From a virus: a stretch of DNA of 39,166 bases. Made by a program: the position numbers and the translations under genes. The notes below the pieces were generated by a model that saw nothing but the letters and a program-made list of their open reading frames with translations, searched no databases and had not been told where the DNA came from. Where the stretch lies: IMG/VR virus record IMGVR_UViG_3300025574_000003, positions 1 through 39,166 of that record; one strand, given 5' to 3'. Shown piece by piece: positions 13,395 through 22,826 of this stretch (position 1 is its first letter; each line of letters opens with the position of its first letter).

Positions 13395-16294
13395 TATTGC
13401 TTCCTAAATTGTTTAGCATCGTCCAGTAATTGTTGATACGAGATTTTCTCATTATCATAGGCCGCTTTGGCCGCTTTTAAATTACCAGCCTTTTGGTATC
13501 GCTCTTGAGCCTTGGCAAAGAATCTAGGCAGATTCTTTTCTCCATCAATATGAGAGCCTTTTAATCCAAGCAATTGCTCTATATCCGAAAAGTTCTTTTC
13601 TTGAACCGGATCAGCGTTCTTAAAGCTCAATCCGGTGGCAAGTCTAGTAGCAATTTGCCACGGCTTATCACTGGATGAAGTAAATGGCAAAGATGGATCA
13701 TTAACCGCTCTAATTTGAGATAAAGGGTATTGAGCATACCTTTTATTCATTTCAATGCCAAACGGCCCTACTGCTTGTTGCCCTGGCATCTTTTCAATTG
13801 GAGTTCCGGCGTTTAAATTATAATTAGTGGCAACCTCTCCTGGCACTCTGAAAATAGGGTTAATCATTCCAGCAACCGTTTTCATAATGCTTTTTGGCAT
13901 ATTTCCGAATATTTCGCCAAATGTTTTTCCTGATCCCGTATATCGGTTAACATCATTGGCGGGCCAAACGCTATTTAATCCAAGCGTAATATTATCGGGA
14001 CCGCCTAAATTGAGCGGAGTACCTTCGGCCTTAGAATTAGAAAAGTATTGACGCTCATCTTGCTTATCTTGGCCCTCTTCGTTTTGAAATTTTAATGGCA
14101 ACCCGGCACGCCCAGGATTCTGAATCCATTTCTTAGCCATATTTTCTAAATTTTTTCGTTGAAATGTATAAAACGGAGCCAAGTTTTTCATCTTCTTGTC
14201 AGCTTCGCCCAAATCGGAATAATCATAAAGTGCTTTACGGGCCGCTTTACCAGCGGCAAAAGGATTGTATCCTTGGCGCAAAGCTTCAATAGCCGTTCCC
14301 ATGCGAGTAGCATCTTCAGCGAAGTTATGAGCTTGCCACATTTTATCAACGTACTTTTGAGCGGTTTTACTACCTAGATAAGTGTCCATTTGAGCTTTAG
14401 GGACTTCCATTTTAAATAAGCCCATTCCATAGGCCCTGTTAGCCTTGAGCAAGTTATAAACATCTTTTTCGGACAATGGGCCAAGAGTTGAATGATTGAG
14501 GATAATTTTATCGGATAACTTACCAGTACGCAGATTCATTGCCATCCGAAGTCCTTGTGCCTGGGCGACAGGACTCCAAAGACCGCTGATATAAGCTAAC
14601 GCTTGATTGCCTAAATAAATCTTCCCAACAGACGCTGGGAAAATACCAAAATAAGACTTCTTAGTAAAGTCATTGAGTTTGGCCCATGATCCCTTCATCT
14701 CTTTTTCCCACGGGCTATCAGCACCCATGTTTTTCATTTTTTCCAGAGATTTAGCGATTTCGGGAGGAAATGATAACGTTCCATCAGGGTTGTCTTTATT
14801 TACCCAATGTTTATCTTGAACTTCAACTAAATCACCAGCCTTAATGCTTCCATTGCGGTACTTCTGCAAGAGAGCATCTTTGGGAACGCCATAAGTTTTA
14901 GCCAAGTGATTCATAAAATCAGCCTGATTTAAAACCTTAGCGTTTTCGAGATAACGAGAGGCTTGAACTCTAGCCGTATTATCATCAAATACTTTTCCCT
15001 TGAATTCGTCTAGTTGAGGGATATTTCCGAGGCCCGGAACACTTCCGAGATTACCGGCTTGAGCAATATTATTAATTTCATTAATTGTATATTTTCCAAG
15101 AACACCACGGCCTTTCGCAGAATCATTTTTAACTGAATCCAAGGCTTTTTTGGCTGGATCGTATATTTTAGGATAAACCTTAGAAACTAAGTCATTCCAC
15201 TCTGGCGTTGAATTATGCTCAACGTAATTCTGGCGAGTCTTTCCGCCTTCGCTCAAATTAAAGGCGTTATAACCACCAATATGATTGTCAGCCAAAGCTT
15301 TGATTTCTGGCGGAAGAGCCTTACCAGCCTCTTCTTTGGCCGCATTAATTTTTTGTTGCCAAATGCTTTTAGAAACTTGGCCTTTTGGAGGGTTTTGTGA
15401 ACCCAAAGGCTCCATATAATTAAGCATCTTTTGATGCAATTCTTCAGGTGTAACGCCCATCTCTTTTGCGGTGTTATTAATGACCTTTTCATCATCAGCC
15501 CGCATTTTAATGGCATCAACCGTAGAGGCGTTATTAGGATTGGTAAGTTTTTGAAGTTTAGCGTTATCATAGCCAACGTTGCCGGTTTGAGTTTGAAGGC
15601 CAGCCTTAACTCCCCCTAAACCAGGAACTTTGTCAATTAACTGATTGGCTTTAGTCAGACCACCAAGAGCCACTTTGCTCACCACTTTAGGGACCAACGG
15701 AACCGTTCCCAGCGTAGCCAAAGAACGCTCACCTTTGGCCGCACCAGCGCCTAAAGTAGAGGCCTCTGTTCCCGCTTTGGTAGCCGTTTGACCCGCTTTA
15801 GTTAATCCACCAAGATGAAAGTGCATTAACGGATCAAGAAATAAATTAGCGGCCATTCCTGCATCATTGTTTAAAATTCCAGATGCTTTTGGCATTGCCT
15901 CGCCAGCCCCAGGCTCTCCTGTTAAAACGTCCATCAAATAGCCCTTTGGCAAAGCGTTAATTACGTCATGGAATGAAGAGCTATTAGGGACTTTTGAAAC
16001 TTGACCAGCATTTTCCAATGGAGGTTTAGAATTAAGAAGATTGGCGATCATGTTAGTGCCTTCACGTAAAGGCCATTCACCAATCTGATTAAATACCTTA
16101 GATGCCAATGGCTCAACGGCGTTATAAGTGCCCTTTAAAGCGGGAGTGGTGACATTCTGAATAGATTGAGGAAGTTTAGAATAACCCTTCAGCGCCAAGG
16201 CTTTAGCGGCATTGGCCGTAGCGCCAATAGCTTTTTGGGCGTCCATTCCCGGATCACTATAAGCTCCTGCATTTAAATCATCTATGAAGGCCAT
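13394..16294 (-). CDS. Large ejection-type / internal virion protein (966 aa)
   Basis: This is the longest gene of the genome. It is mostly helical and alanine/lysine-rich, with an N-terminus of short amphipathic segments (AIGATANAAKALALKG, GLTKAGQTATKAG). The second half contains SVGKIYLGNQALAYISGL and YTFQRKNLENMAKKW. Size, composition and position after the tail genes in a short-tailed phage suggest a protein carried in the head and ejected with DNA, or a large polyvalent-type protein. I see no lysozyme or protease motif. Assignment rests mainly on context. Confidence 0.6.
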   Translation of the reverse strand: MAFIDDLNAGAYSDPGMDAQKAIGATANAAKALALKGYSKLPQSIQNVTTPALKGTYNAVEPLASKVFNQIGEWPLREGTNMIANLLNSKPPLENAGQVSKVPNSSSFHDVINALPKGYLMDVLTGEPGAGEAMPKASGILNNDAGMAANLFLDPLMHFHLGGLTKAGQTATKAGTEASTLGAGAAKGERSLATLGTVPLVPKVVSKVALGGLTKANQLIDKVPGLGGVKAGLQTQTGNVGYDNAKLQKLTNPNNASTVDAIKMRADDEKVINNTAKEMGVTPEELHQKMLNYMEPLGSQNPPKGQVSKSIWQQKINAAKEEAGKALPPEIKALADNHIGGYNAFNLSEGGKTRQNYVEHNSTPEWNDLVSKVYPKIYDPAKKALDSVKNDSAKGRGVLGKYTINEINNIAQAGNLGSVPGLGNIPQLDEFKGKVFDDNTARVQASRYLENAKVLNQADFMNHLAKTYGVPKDALLQKYRNGSIKAGDLVEVQDKHWVNKDNPDGTLSFPPEIAKSLEKMKNMGADSPWEKEMKGSWAKLNDFTKKSYFGIFPASVGKIYLGNQALAYISGLWSPVAQAQGLRMAMNLRTGKLSDKIILNHSTLGPLSEKDVYNLLKANRAYGMGLFKMEVPKAQMDTYLGSKTAQKYVDKMWQAHNFAEDATRMGTAIEALRQGYNPFAAGKAARKALYDYSDLGEADKKMKNLAPFYTFQRKNLENMAKKWIQNPGRAGLPLKFQNEEGQDKQDERQYFSNSKAEGTPLNLGGPDNITLGLNSVWPANDVNRYTGSGKTFGEIFGNMPKSIMKTVAGMINPIFRVPGEVATNYNLNAGTPIEKMPGQQAVGPFGIEMNKRYAQYPLSQIRAVNDPSLPFTSSSDKPWQIATRLATGLSFKNADPVQEKNFSDIEQLLGLKGSHIDGEKNLPRFFAKAQERYQKAGNLKAAKAAYDNEKISYQQLLDDAKQFRKQ

Positions 16295-16771
16295 TTATTG
16301 CCCCATGAATAGGCTTGAGCCGCTTGAAGGTAATTTAGCCGAAGGCGTTACCGGCGTGCCCGTAGGCGTAGAAACCGGAGTCGATTGAGGTTTAGGCATA
16401 AGCGTGGGATTCATCTGGGTAATTCCCTTTATGACCGCTCCATTGACTTCCTGCATCTCACCAGCTTCGGGAGTATTTTGCCACATTTGTTCAGCTTGAT
16501 CCGGACTAATTGTTGGGACGCCCGTAACATCCTTAGAACCTTCAACCGTATTATGAATAAATTGTTGATGAACGCCGGTTAACCGCATGGCCTCTTTTTG
16601 AAGGTATGCAAAAGGCTTATTGTCATAAGCCCCGCTACCGTGTCCCATGTTTTCATAATGAGTATTTTGGTTTTTGAGCATCTGTTGTTTCAGCGCCTCT
16701 TGGCGAAATTGATCGCCCAAGTGCATCAAAACTTCATCTAAATGATTAAATCCCTGTACGTCATCAGCCAT
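16295..16771 (-). CDS. Hypothetical virion-region protein (158 aa)
   Basis: The N-terminus is helical (LDEVLMHLGDQFRQEALKQQ). The C-terminal 45 residues are rich in P, T and S (STPVSTPTGTPVTPSAKLP), suggesting disorder. It is packed one base from its neighbours, between the Q-rich proteins and the large ejection protein. It could be an internal virion or assembly protein. No family recognised. Confidence 0.6.
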   Translation of the reverse strand: MADDVQGFNHLDEVLMHLGDQFRQEALKQQMLKNQNTHYENMGHGSGAYDNKPFAYLQKEAMRLTGVHQQFIHNTVEGSKDVTGVPTISPDQAEQMWQNTPEAGEMQEVNGAVIKGITQMNPTLMPKPQSTPVSTPTGTPVTPSAKLPSSGSSLFMGQ

Positions 16772-16772
16772 T

Positions 16773-17207
16773 TTAGCCCCCGAAATATTGAGTCATGGGA
16801 TTATTAAGCATCGTGTCTTGCATTTGTTGAAATTGTTGAGGCGACATTCCGGAAGTTAGTTGTTTTAATTGATCGGCAGAATCAATTCCTTTAATGGCCC
16901 CAATTCCAGACCCCAATAATCCAAGAATATCAGTTAATCCTGGTTGTTGCTGATCTTGTTTATATTGTTCTTCTTGTTGTTGAAGTGCCTGTTCTTTTCC
17001 TTGCAAATCGATATTTTGCATACGGCTATTGGCGATTGAATTTTGAAGGCCTAGCTTGGATTGATTCCCGGCTTGTAAAACCGCATCCATCGGATTAATG
17101 GATTTATTTCCAAGCATTCCAGGATTCAAGGTATTTGACAAATTTGATTGCATGGCCCCCAAATTCAACTGAAACGGCCCCGGCGCTTGTCCTGGTGTAA
17201 TAGCCAT
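16773..17207 (-). CDS. Glutamine-rich virion-region protein (144 aa)
   Basis: The protein has a strongly Q-rich middle (QALQQQEEQYKQDQQQPG, about residues 74-92) and then a glycine/leucine stretch (LTDILGLLGSGIGAIKGI) that recurs nearly unchanged at the C-terminus of the next protein downstream in these coordinates (GLTDILGTGLSALPLIAGL). The shared hydrophobic tail suggests both proteins insert into membrane or into a common virion site, as ejection proteins do. Confidence 0.6.
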   Translation of the reverse strand: MAITPGQAPGPFQLNLGAMQSNLSNTLNPGMLGNKSINPMDAVLQAGNQSKLGLQNSIANSRMQNIDLQGKEQALQQQEEQYKQDQQQPGLTDILGLLGSGIGAIKGIDSADQLKQLTSGMSPQQFQQMQDTMLNNPMTQYFGG

Positions 17208-17216
17208 TTTATGCTC

Positions 17217-18080
17217 CTATAGTCCCGCAATTAAAGGAAGGGCCGATAACCCTGTCCCAAGAATGTCCGTAAGTCCCGGAATGTTATTTTGCTGTTGTTG
17301 GGTAAAACTTCCAACTTGGTTATTGTAATTTTGTAAAGCCAACTGATACATAGCGTCATTTTGAGACAACCCACTCAATTCATTTTGAAGCCCAAGTCCT
17401 TGATCCGCCGAAGCGCTACTTAATGAATTTTTAAGCTGTTGCATATCAGCGGTTCCCATTCCGCCATTTTCAAAAGATTGTAAAAGACCTCTTGAATTCA
17501 AATTTCCAAGCAATTTATTTTGAGCGATAGCGGCTTGCTGTAAATAGCCTTGATTATCAGCGTTTGCTGAATTCACTGCATTATAATTTCCTAAATTATT
17601 ATTAATCGCAGTTTGCGCCGAAGTTAATATTCCATTGGACTGAGAACCGCCAAGGCCAATTTCGGTTAAATCTTTTTGAAGTTGTGGGTTAGAAAATTGA
17701 GTTCCATTATCTTGAAAATCAGTTAAATTCAAATCATAAGCACCCGTATTGGTATCATAATGACCATAATTTTTATTAAAATCATTAAGCGCTTGCGTAT
17801 ACGATGCCGGTTGTAAGGCCATTAGCCCCATGGGCTTAAAATCTTGCATTTGTCCAGATATTGTAGTTGTCGGGTCTGGCAACGTTTGTTGTTGATACCC
17901 ACTTGGATCCAATTGAGCCGGACCCAATCCGCTAAACAATTGAGAAGGATCAACAGTTGGTGTTTGAGCAGGAGGCATACTCCCGTAATAAGCCATCATT
18001 TGCTGTTGAGTCAGTGCAGGAGAAGCGCTACCGGCAGTTGGTGCGCCAGGAACTGTGGGTGCTATAGGTGCGCCAGCCAT
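17217..18080 (-). CDS. N/Q-rich virion-region protein (287 aa)
   Basis: The N-terminus is proline/alanine-rich (APIAPTVPGAPTAG). The middle is asparagine/glutamine-rich and helical, and the C-terminus is glycine/leucine-rich (IPGLTDILGTGLSALPLIAG). The tail matches a segment of the adjacent 144-residue protein. With the 158- and 966-residue proteins it forms a four-gene set between the nozzle and fibre, the place where ejection proteins lie in short-tailed phages. Confidence 0.6.
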   Translation of the reverse strand: MAGAPIAPTVPGAPTAGSASPALTQQQMMAYYGSMPPAQTPTVDPSQLFSGLGPAQLDPSGYQQQTLPDPTTTISGQMQDFKPMGLMALQPASYTQALNDFNKNYGHYDTNTGAYDLNLTDFQDNGTQFSNPQLQKDLTEIGLGGSQSNGILTSAQTAINNNLGNYNAVNSANADNQGYLQQAAIAQNKLLGNLNSRGLLQSFENGGMGTADMQQLKNSLSSASADQGLGLQNELSGLSQNDAMYQLALQNYNNQVGSFTQQQQNNIPGLTDILGTGLSALPLIAGL

Positions 18081-18081
18081 T

Positions 18082-20328
18082 TTAAATTACCTCCGCTAAG
18101 GTCCAAGTTATGCCATACCCAGAATACACGATATTGCCCGATGGTGTCGAGTTACTATTAGGAACTTGTACTTCTACTGAAAACGCATGTCCCTGACAAC
18201 CGGGTCCTATCGTCAAATCAACAAAGCCGCTAGAAACACTAGCTTGTGGCAATATAAAGGTGGTCGTATAAGCCACTGTATTTGAGTTGAAGTCGGTATA
18301 AAAGTTAAGGGTTCCCGTTATAGAAGCATTGGCCGCAGTGATAAATAGACGTATCTGATCTGGGTCTTTTTGGACAAACGGAGAACCCAGGTTATTCCAA
18401 GATGCTTGAACATCAAAAGCTTGGTTCCACGTTGTCAGATTTACTTGTGTATTAAAAGAAACGTTTCTCGATGCAATATTTTGCCCATAAGTATAAAAAT
18501 AACTATTTCCGTTTATAAACGAAGTAAATGAAAACCCCCCTATGTTCATTGAAGTAATATCCGCCACTCCACCAATCATAAAAAAGTTTTTAAGAATCGT
18601 ATTATAAATCAAAACCCCGCATGAAGAATATAACGTTGAACTCAACGGATTAGTAAAACTAAAAAGTCCGTCCCAGGCGTTCGGGTCTTGTGGTATCATA
18701 AATATCCAAACGGATTGTTCCGTGGGATTATAAACCAGAGAAACGCCACAAGTGATTACGGGATTCGACGCAATTACTTTAGATAAATTTATTTTTTCTG
18801 AAATAATGGTAGATTGAGAACCATCGAAAATATACAGATCATTACCATTGAAAAAATAACAATATTGTCCGGCCCTGCAAACGCTTATTTGTAAAAGAGC
18901 GCCCACGGTGCTTTGGGATTTTTGAATAGAAATATCGCCATCCACGCCAGTTGTAGAACCCAACAATATCCAAATATCAATATTTCTGAAAATAATTAAA
19001 TAGTTGTCCATTGAAACAAGTGCGGTTATTTTCGCTTGGCCACTAGAATTATCTAGTGTAATGGCATTGGCCGCATCCAACGTACCCGGAGTAGAAATAA
19101 TACTTGGCGTTATTGTGTTTGGATTATTTGGATCGCCCGCATACCACATATAGTTTTTATGAGAAACTAAAGTACTGTAAGCAGTGGTCGAAATTTGAGC
19201 GTGTCTAGTCCCGGCGGCGGCACTGGCATCATAGCTAAAAACCCCATCATTGCCATTAGCATAATACATGATATTTTCATTGTTGGTTCCAGTTTTTGGA
19301 AATGACGTAAAATTAAATCCATTTTGATATAAATTTGTTGTATTCGGGGTAAACCCAGTTTTCAAAGGAAATAAATATTCATTAGAATCTAACGATCCGC
19401 CTAAATCTCCAATAGCTTGCTGTATATATAAAACATTTCTGCATTGCGCCACTAACTGCCTAAACATTGAAGCCGAATTAGAAACATAAGGAAAGCATTT
19501 ACTAATATTTGCGGCATATTGTAAATAATTAAAATTAGCTTGCGACGTGGATGAAAAAGCACTTATTCTTAAATTGGAACACTGAACTGTTAGAGAACCT
19601 CCGCCACTAGCAACAAAATTAATAACAACGTAAGTTATATTTCCGAGAATCGGCGTTCCGGTCGTAGATGTGGGGGAAGCCCAATTTAATTTTAAAATTT
19701 CAGTCGTAACTGCGCCAGGTGACGGGATTGTCCATTGATAATAATTGGATGAGTCGCTCCCAACTCTGATGAATCCAGATGCAAAATTAGAAGGATTTGT
19801 CCAATTAGTATCTAATGCCAAAACTGAATTCGAGGCAGGAACTATAGTAGTTGTTAATGTTTTAGCAGGAACCGTGACTGTGGCGGTCGCTGTTTGACTA
19901 GCAGTCAATGCCAGTTGAATACATTTGTCCCCAACAGAGAAAGAATTAACAGTTGAACCTGAACCCGTACCAGAGTAAACAACCGATTCCACTGGAAAAG
20001 AAACTCCAATTTCCAGAGAAGCCACACAAAATTCACTGGGAACACATTGATAAGCCAAACCACTATAACCGTTATTGGAACCTGAAAAAAAAGTCTGCTG
20101 ATTATCGTTGGAATTGACTATACCGCCCACATGGGAAGTAACGGGACCATTTGACGCAAGCATTTTGGCATTAGTAGCTTTTAACCACTCATCAGGGTTT
20201 TGGGCCGAAATGTTTGTATTGTTAGCCAATCCGCCACGCAAATTAAACTGTTGCGCCATAGTGCGCCCAATAGTTTGAGCGCCGGGAAGACTATTTCCGA
20301 AGCTTGCGCCCTTAATCTTTTTGGCCAC
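18082..20328 (-). CDS. Tail hub/nozzle-like beta protein (748 aa)
   Basis: The N-terminal part (about residues 1-270) includes a jelly-roll-like insertion. From about 275 on, regular repeats suggest a beta propeller (FRQLVAQCRNVLYIQQAIGD, KITALVSMDNYLIIFRNIDI, GNDLYIFDGS, SVWIFMIP). This is the layout of P22 gp10 / T7 gp12-type tail nozzle or DNA-stabilisation proteins. It directly follows the adaptor gene, as expected. It likely closes the short tail. Confidence 0.72.
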   Translation of the reverse strand: MAKKIKGASFGNSLPGAQTIGRTMAQQFNLRGGLANNTNISAQNPDEWLKATNAKMLASNGPVTSHVGGIVNSNDNQQTFFSGSNNGYSGLAYQCVPSEFCVASLEIGVSFPVESVVYSGTGSGSTVNSFSVGDKCIQLALTASQTATATVTVPAKTLTTTIVPASNSVLALDTNWTNPSNFASGFIRVGSDSSNYYQWTIPSPGAVTTEILKLNWASPTSTTGTPILGNITYVVINFVASGGGSLTVQCSNLRISAFSSTSQANFNYLQYAANISKCFPYVSNSASMFRQLVAQCRNVLYIQQAIGDLGGSLDSNEYLFPLKTGFTPNTTNLYQNGFNFTSFPKTGTNNENIMYYANGNDGVFSYDASAAAGTRHAQISTTAYSTLVSHKNYMWYAGDPNNPNTITPSIISTPGTLDAANAITLDNSSGQAKITALVSMDNYLIIFRNIDIWILLGSTTGVDGDISIQKSQSTVGALLQISVCRAGQYCYFFNGNDLYIFDGSQSTIISEKINLSKVIASNPVITCGVSLVYNPTEQSVWIFMIPQDPNAWDGLFSFTNPLSSTLYSSCGVLIYNTILKNFFMIGGVADITSMNIGGFSFTSFINGNSYFYTYGQNIASRNVSFNTQVNLTTWNQAFDVQASWNNLGSPFVQKDPDQIRLFITAANASITGTLNFYTDFNSNTVAYTTTFILPQASVSSGFVDLTIGPGCQGHAFSVEVQVPNSNSTPSGNIVYSGYGITWTLAEVI

Positions 20329-20330
20329 AA

Positions 20331-21254
20331 TTAATCTCCAATGAAATAAGACAGGTCAGAACGATTATTGTTCAATGCGGGTAGCGGCTCACGACTCTTG
20401 CGTCCAGAATCATTATATTTGGCAATATATTCGGCCCTCTTTCCATCATAAACAGCAGAAAAAGCCGTATCACGCTTATCGTGCATGATTCGAGCGGCAA
20501 TTGCATAGATCAAAGCGTTATCTAATCTTTCGTCCATTTGGGGTGTAGTAGTGGGCTGAACAACTGGCGTCCCAGTCCCAGGGCTAACAGTTCCAGAATT
20601 CACGGCATATTGAAATTGAGTGGCCGTTGGATTTAAAACTTTAGCGTAAATATTATATCCTGACTGATTCGCTCCCGAAATCGTAACATATTGTCCTTGA
20701 TAAAAATTGTTGGTGCAAACTGCCGTAGCCGTTCCAGTCAATTGAGTAAGTGAAGAAATAGTAATTGAAGCCGTTACAAAAGGATTTGGCCGTTGAATAT
20801 AAAACATGGTAATTAACTGATTTGATACAGACGGCACCATAGCAAACGCCACAGAGAATCTATTTGTTTGATTGTCCCAATCAATGTAATAATAAAAAGG
20901 TTGCCCCTGACGATTCATAAATCCTGGGCCAAAATTGGAATAAAGATATTCAGTGCTGGCTTGTTGCATCCGAATTTGAGCGTTAGCCGGTCCTAAATAA
21001 ACATCAACCAATTCAAGACAATCGTTGGGCAAATCATAAGTTCGTTGCCCTTGAACCGTTAATGGTTCACTCCCGGTATTGGACACTTTGATTGATCGGC
21101 ACTCAGATGCCAATAGTTGCATTTCCTCATTGGCATAAGCACAAATTATATTATCGGAAGTATACGCATCTGGCGAAGTGGGCAAAACTTTGCACTTGCG
21201 CCGTACCATGGCAAGCACACTAGCCTCCGATGTAGCGGGTCCAAAAGTTATCAC
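20331..21254 (-). CDS. Head-tail adaptor protein (307 aa)
   Basis: The GTG at 21254 follows GAAAGGTTATTAA. The N-terminal helices (VLAMVRRKCKVLPTSPDAYT, then ICAYANEEMQLLA) and RTYDLPNDCLELVDVYL match phage adaptor / P22 gp4-like tail accessory proteins. Residues about 163-232 are an inserted beta-domain similar to one in the fibre-like protein (YQGQYVTISGANQSGYN, FQYAV). The C-terminal helices (ERLDNALIYAIAARIMHDKR) resume the adaptor fold. Confidence 0.72.
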   Translation of the reverse strand: MITFGPATSEASVLAMVRRKCKVLPTSPDAYTSDNIICAYANEEMQLLASECRSIKVSNTGSEPLTVQGQRTYDLPNDCLELVDVYLGPANAQIRMQQASTEYLYSNFGPGFMNRQGQPFYYYIDWDNQTNRFSVAFAMVPSVSNQLITMFYIQRPNPFVTASITISSLTQLTGTATAVCTNNFYQGQYVTISGANQSGYNIYAKVLNPTATQFQYAVNSGTVSPGTGTPVVQPTTTPQMDERLDNALIYAIAARIMHDKRDTAFSAVYDGKRAEYIAKYNDSGRKSREPLPALNNNRSDLSYFIGD

Positions 21255-21434
21255 TTAATAACCTTTCATTGATCCCATAGCACGAACAGACGCAATTCTT
21301 TCCATGTGATCTTTCCCAACGCCACTCATGCCCATATCAGGGCCTTCCATCTTTGGCCCCTTGACTTTAGGCATAGCCATTTTAGGTTTAGCTATTTTCA
21401 TCTTAGACTTCATTCCCATTTCTTTTATTTTCAT
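21255..21434 (-). CDS. Met/Lys-rich small protein (59 aa)
   Basis: The ATG at 21434 overlaps the upstream TGA (ATGA), with GGAGG nine bases before it. Fourteen of the 59 residues are methionine, mixed with lysine (MKIKEMGMKSKMKIAKPKMA). The next gene follows directly after its TAA. It lies between head and tail genes beside a second methionine-rich protein. Function unknown. Confidence 0.65.
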   Translation of the reverse strand: MKIKEMGMKSKMKIAKPKMAMPKVKGPKMEGPDMGMSGVGKDHMERIASVRAMGSMKGY

Positions 21435-21718
21435 TGCGGCATACCTCCGCCATTCATGGAAGGAGCGCCACCACCCATCATTGGAGGCTGACCCATAGGC
21501 ATAGGGCCACCCGTGCCACCAGGAGCGCCGCCACCTTGAGCCGCACGCATCAAAGCAAGAATCATCATTTGCTTTTTCTTGTTTTGATCATCGGCACCAG
21601 GGGATACAACGTGCTTCATTCCGCCACCTTTAGCACCATTTAAATCATTGGCCGGATTATCCTGCTTATCCCCTTCTGGTCCCATAGAGCCAAAAGGCAT
21701 TCCATCTTGCTGTTTCAT
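21431..21718 (-). CDS. Gly/Met/Pro-rich protein (95 aa)
   Basis: The C-terminal third is made of short G, M and P repeats (GGTGGPMPMGQPPMMGGG) and is probably disordered. A central helix (NKKKQMMILALMRAAQ) precedes it. It is coupled to the Met/Lys-rich gene by ATGA. It could be a virion linker or assembly factor. No family recognised. Confidence 0.65.
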   Translation of the reverse strand: MKQQDGMPFGSMGPEGDKQDNPANDLNGAKGGGMKHVVSPGADDQNKKKQMMILALMRAAQGGGAPGGTGGPMPMGQPPMMGGGAPSMNGGGMPQ

Positions 21719-21727
21719 AAATTCTCC

Positions 21728-22099
21728 TTACGTAGTCGTATAAGTAATGCGAACCCAAACATTTGCGGCACTCCCAGCAACTAAGGCAGAAATCGGCAAG
21801 TTCTTTCCAGCCCACCAACCATTAGGATAAACCGTAGTAAAATGTCCATTGTTGGAGGTATAAAAGACAATATTATCCGTTGTTCCGGGAATGGCCGCAT
21901 CATCTCCAATTGAAATGGTAGAATTCAATCCACTAACATCAACGTCAATTTGATAAATCATATAACGAAGTCCGGGACCAAGCGCCGGAAGCAATGAAGT
22001 TGTTCCAGCCACAACGATTAAAGCTTGGTTCGTGCTTTGACAGCCAACCTTACCTATTTCGTTAAAAGCGTAATCCCGCATTCCATTTGCCGCACCCAT
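21728..22099 (-). CDS. Beta-rich head protein (123 aa)
   Basis: The protein is mainly beta with repeated hydrophobic strands (TNQALIVVAGTTSLLPAL, YMIYQIDVDVSGL) and ends in VWVRITYTTT. The C-terminal half, SALVAGSAANVWVRITY, is typical of small capsid decoration or spike-like phage proteins. It is one of three such genes after the capsid gene. Confidence 0.6.
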   Translation of the reverse strand: MGAANGMRDYAFNEIGKVGCQSTNQALIVVAGTTSLLPALGPGLRYMIYQIDVDVSGLNSTISIGDDAAIPGTTDNIVFYTSNNGHFTTVYPNGWWAGKNLPISALVAGSAANVWVRITYTTT

Positions 22100-22108
22100 A
22101 ATTACTCC

Positions 22109-22438
22109 TTAAATGTTTTGGCCATCCACAATAAAGGCCGCATCACCAGTTACCGTAGAAGCATTAGCTGTTCCAATTGTAATAGCCCCATGATTCTCGC
22201 CATGAGTCCTAGACGCCGAAATTTCAATCAATCCAGCAGACGAAACACCACCCTCGGCCATTTGAACATGAATTTGAGTTTGATCGTCCAATTGTGGAAT
22301 TCCGCTAATCGTGCAACTAGATTGACCGCTAGGAAGAACAGCGGTACACCTCCAACGCCGTCTACCAGAAAGACCTAAAGGAATTTTCTGATATGTTGCA
22401 CCAAACTCTATTTCAACAATACTATGTGCCGCCGCCAT
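22109..22438 (-). CDS. Hypothetical beta-rich head-region protein (109 aa)
   Basis: A soluble protein with an Ig-like look: GRRRWRCTAVLPSGQ, SCTISGIPQLDDQ, GLIEISASRTHG. Two cysteines may pair. It sits in the run of three small genes after the major capsid protein. A head decoration or head-completion role is inferred only from position. Confidence 0.55.
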   Translation of the reverse strand: MAAAHSIVEIEFGATYQKIPLGLSGRRRWRCTAVLPSGQSSCTISGIPQLDDQTQIHVQMAEGGVSSAGLIEISASRTHGENHGAITIGTANASTVTGDAAFIVDGQNI

Positions 22439-22446
22439 ATTTTACC

Positions 22447-22767
22447 TCACAGACTTTGAATTTTTAAAGTATACGCCACAGTTCCAGTTGGCGCTGTAGC
22501 AATAGGCACAATTCCAACAGTACCAGAATTTCCACTATAAACAGTAGTAGCGGAATCCCAGGTCAACCCTGCATATCCAGAAGTAGCGTTAGTCTGAGTC
22601 GCAAGAATAGTAATAAAGTCACCATTCTTTAAAGGCCCGACTCCCGGAAAAGTATCCGCCGAAGAACCGGATGTATAAACGGCAGTAAAAATCCTAGTAT
22701 TTCCAAAACCAGTAGGCGAATTTGGATTACCAGTTACAACAGCAACACGACTTGCAGAAGCTCCCAT
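22447..22767 (-). CDS. Hypothetical head-region protein (106 aa)
   Basis: The frame is open to 22779, but the ATG at 22767 has GGAGG in the right place (TTGGAGGATAAA) and is preferred. The product is rich in G, S, T and V, with strands such as VAVVTGNPNSPTGFGN and IFTAVYTSGS. It is the first gene after the capsid gene in transcription order, where decoration proteins are usual. Confidence 0.6.
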   Translation of the reverse strand: MGASASRVAVVTGNPNSPTGFGNTRIFTAVYTSGSSADTFPGVGPLKNGDFITILATQTNATSGYAGLTWDSATTVYSGNSGTVGIVPIATAPTGTVAYTLKIQSL

Positions 22768-22826
22768 TTTATCCTCCAAAAATAAGTATTGAGCCCCCGG
22801 TTAAGAGGGCTCCGTACTTTAAAATT

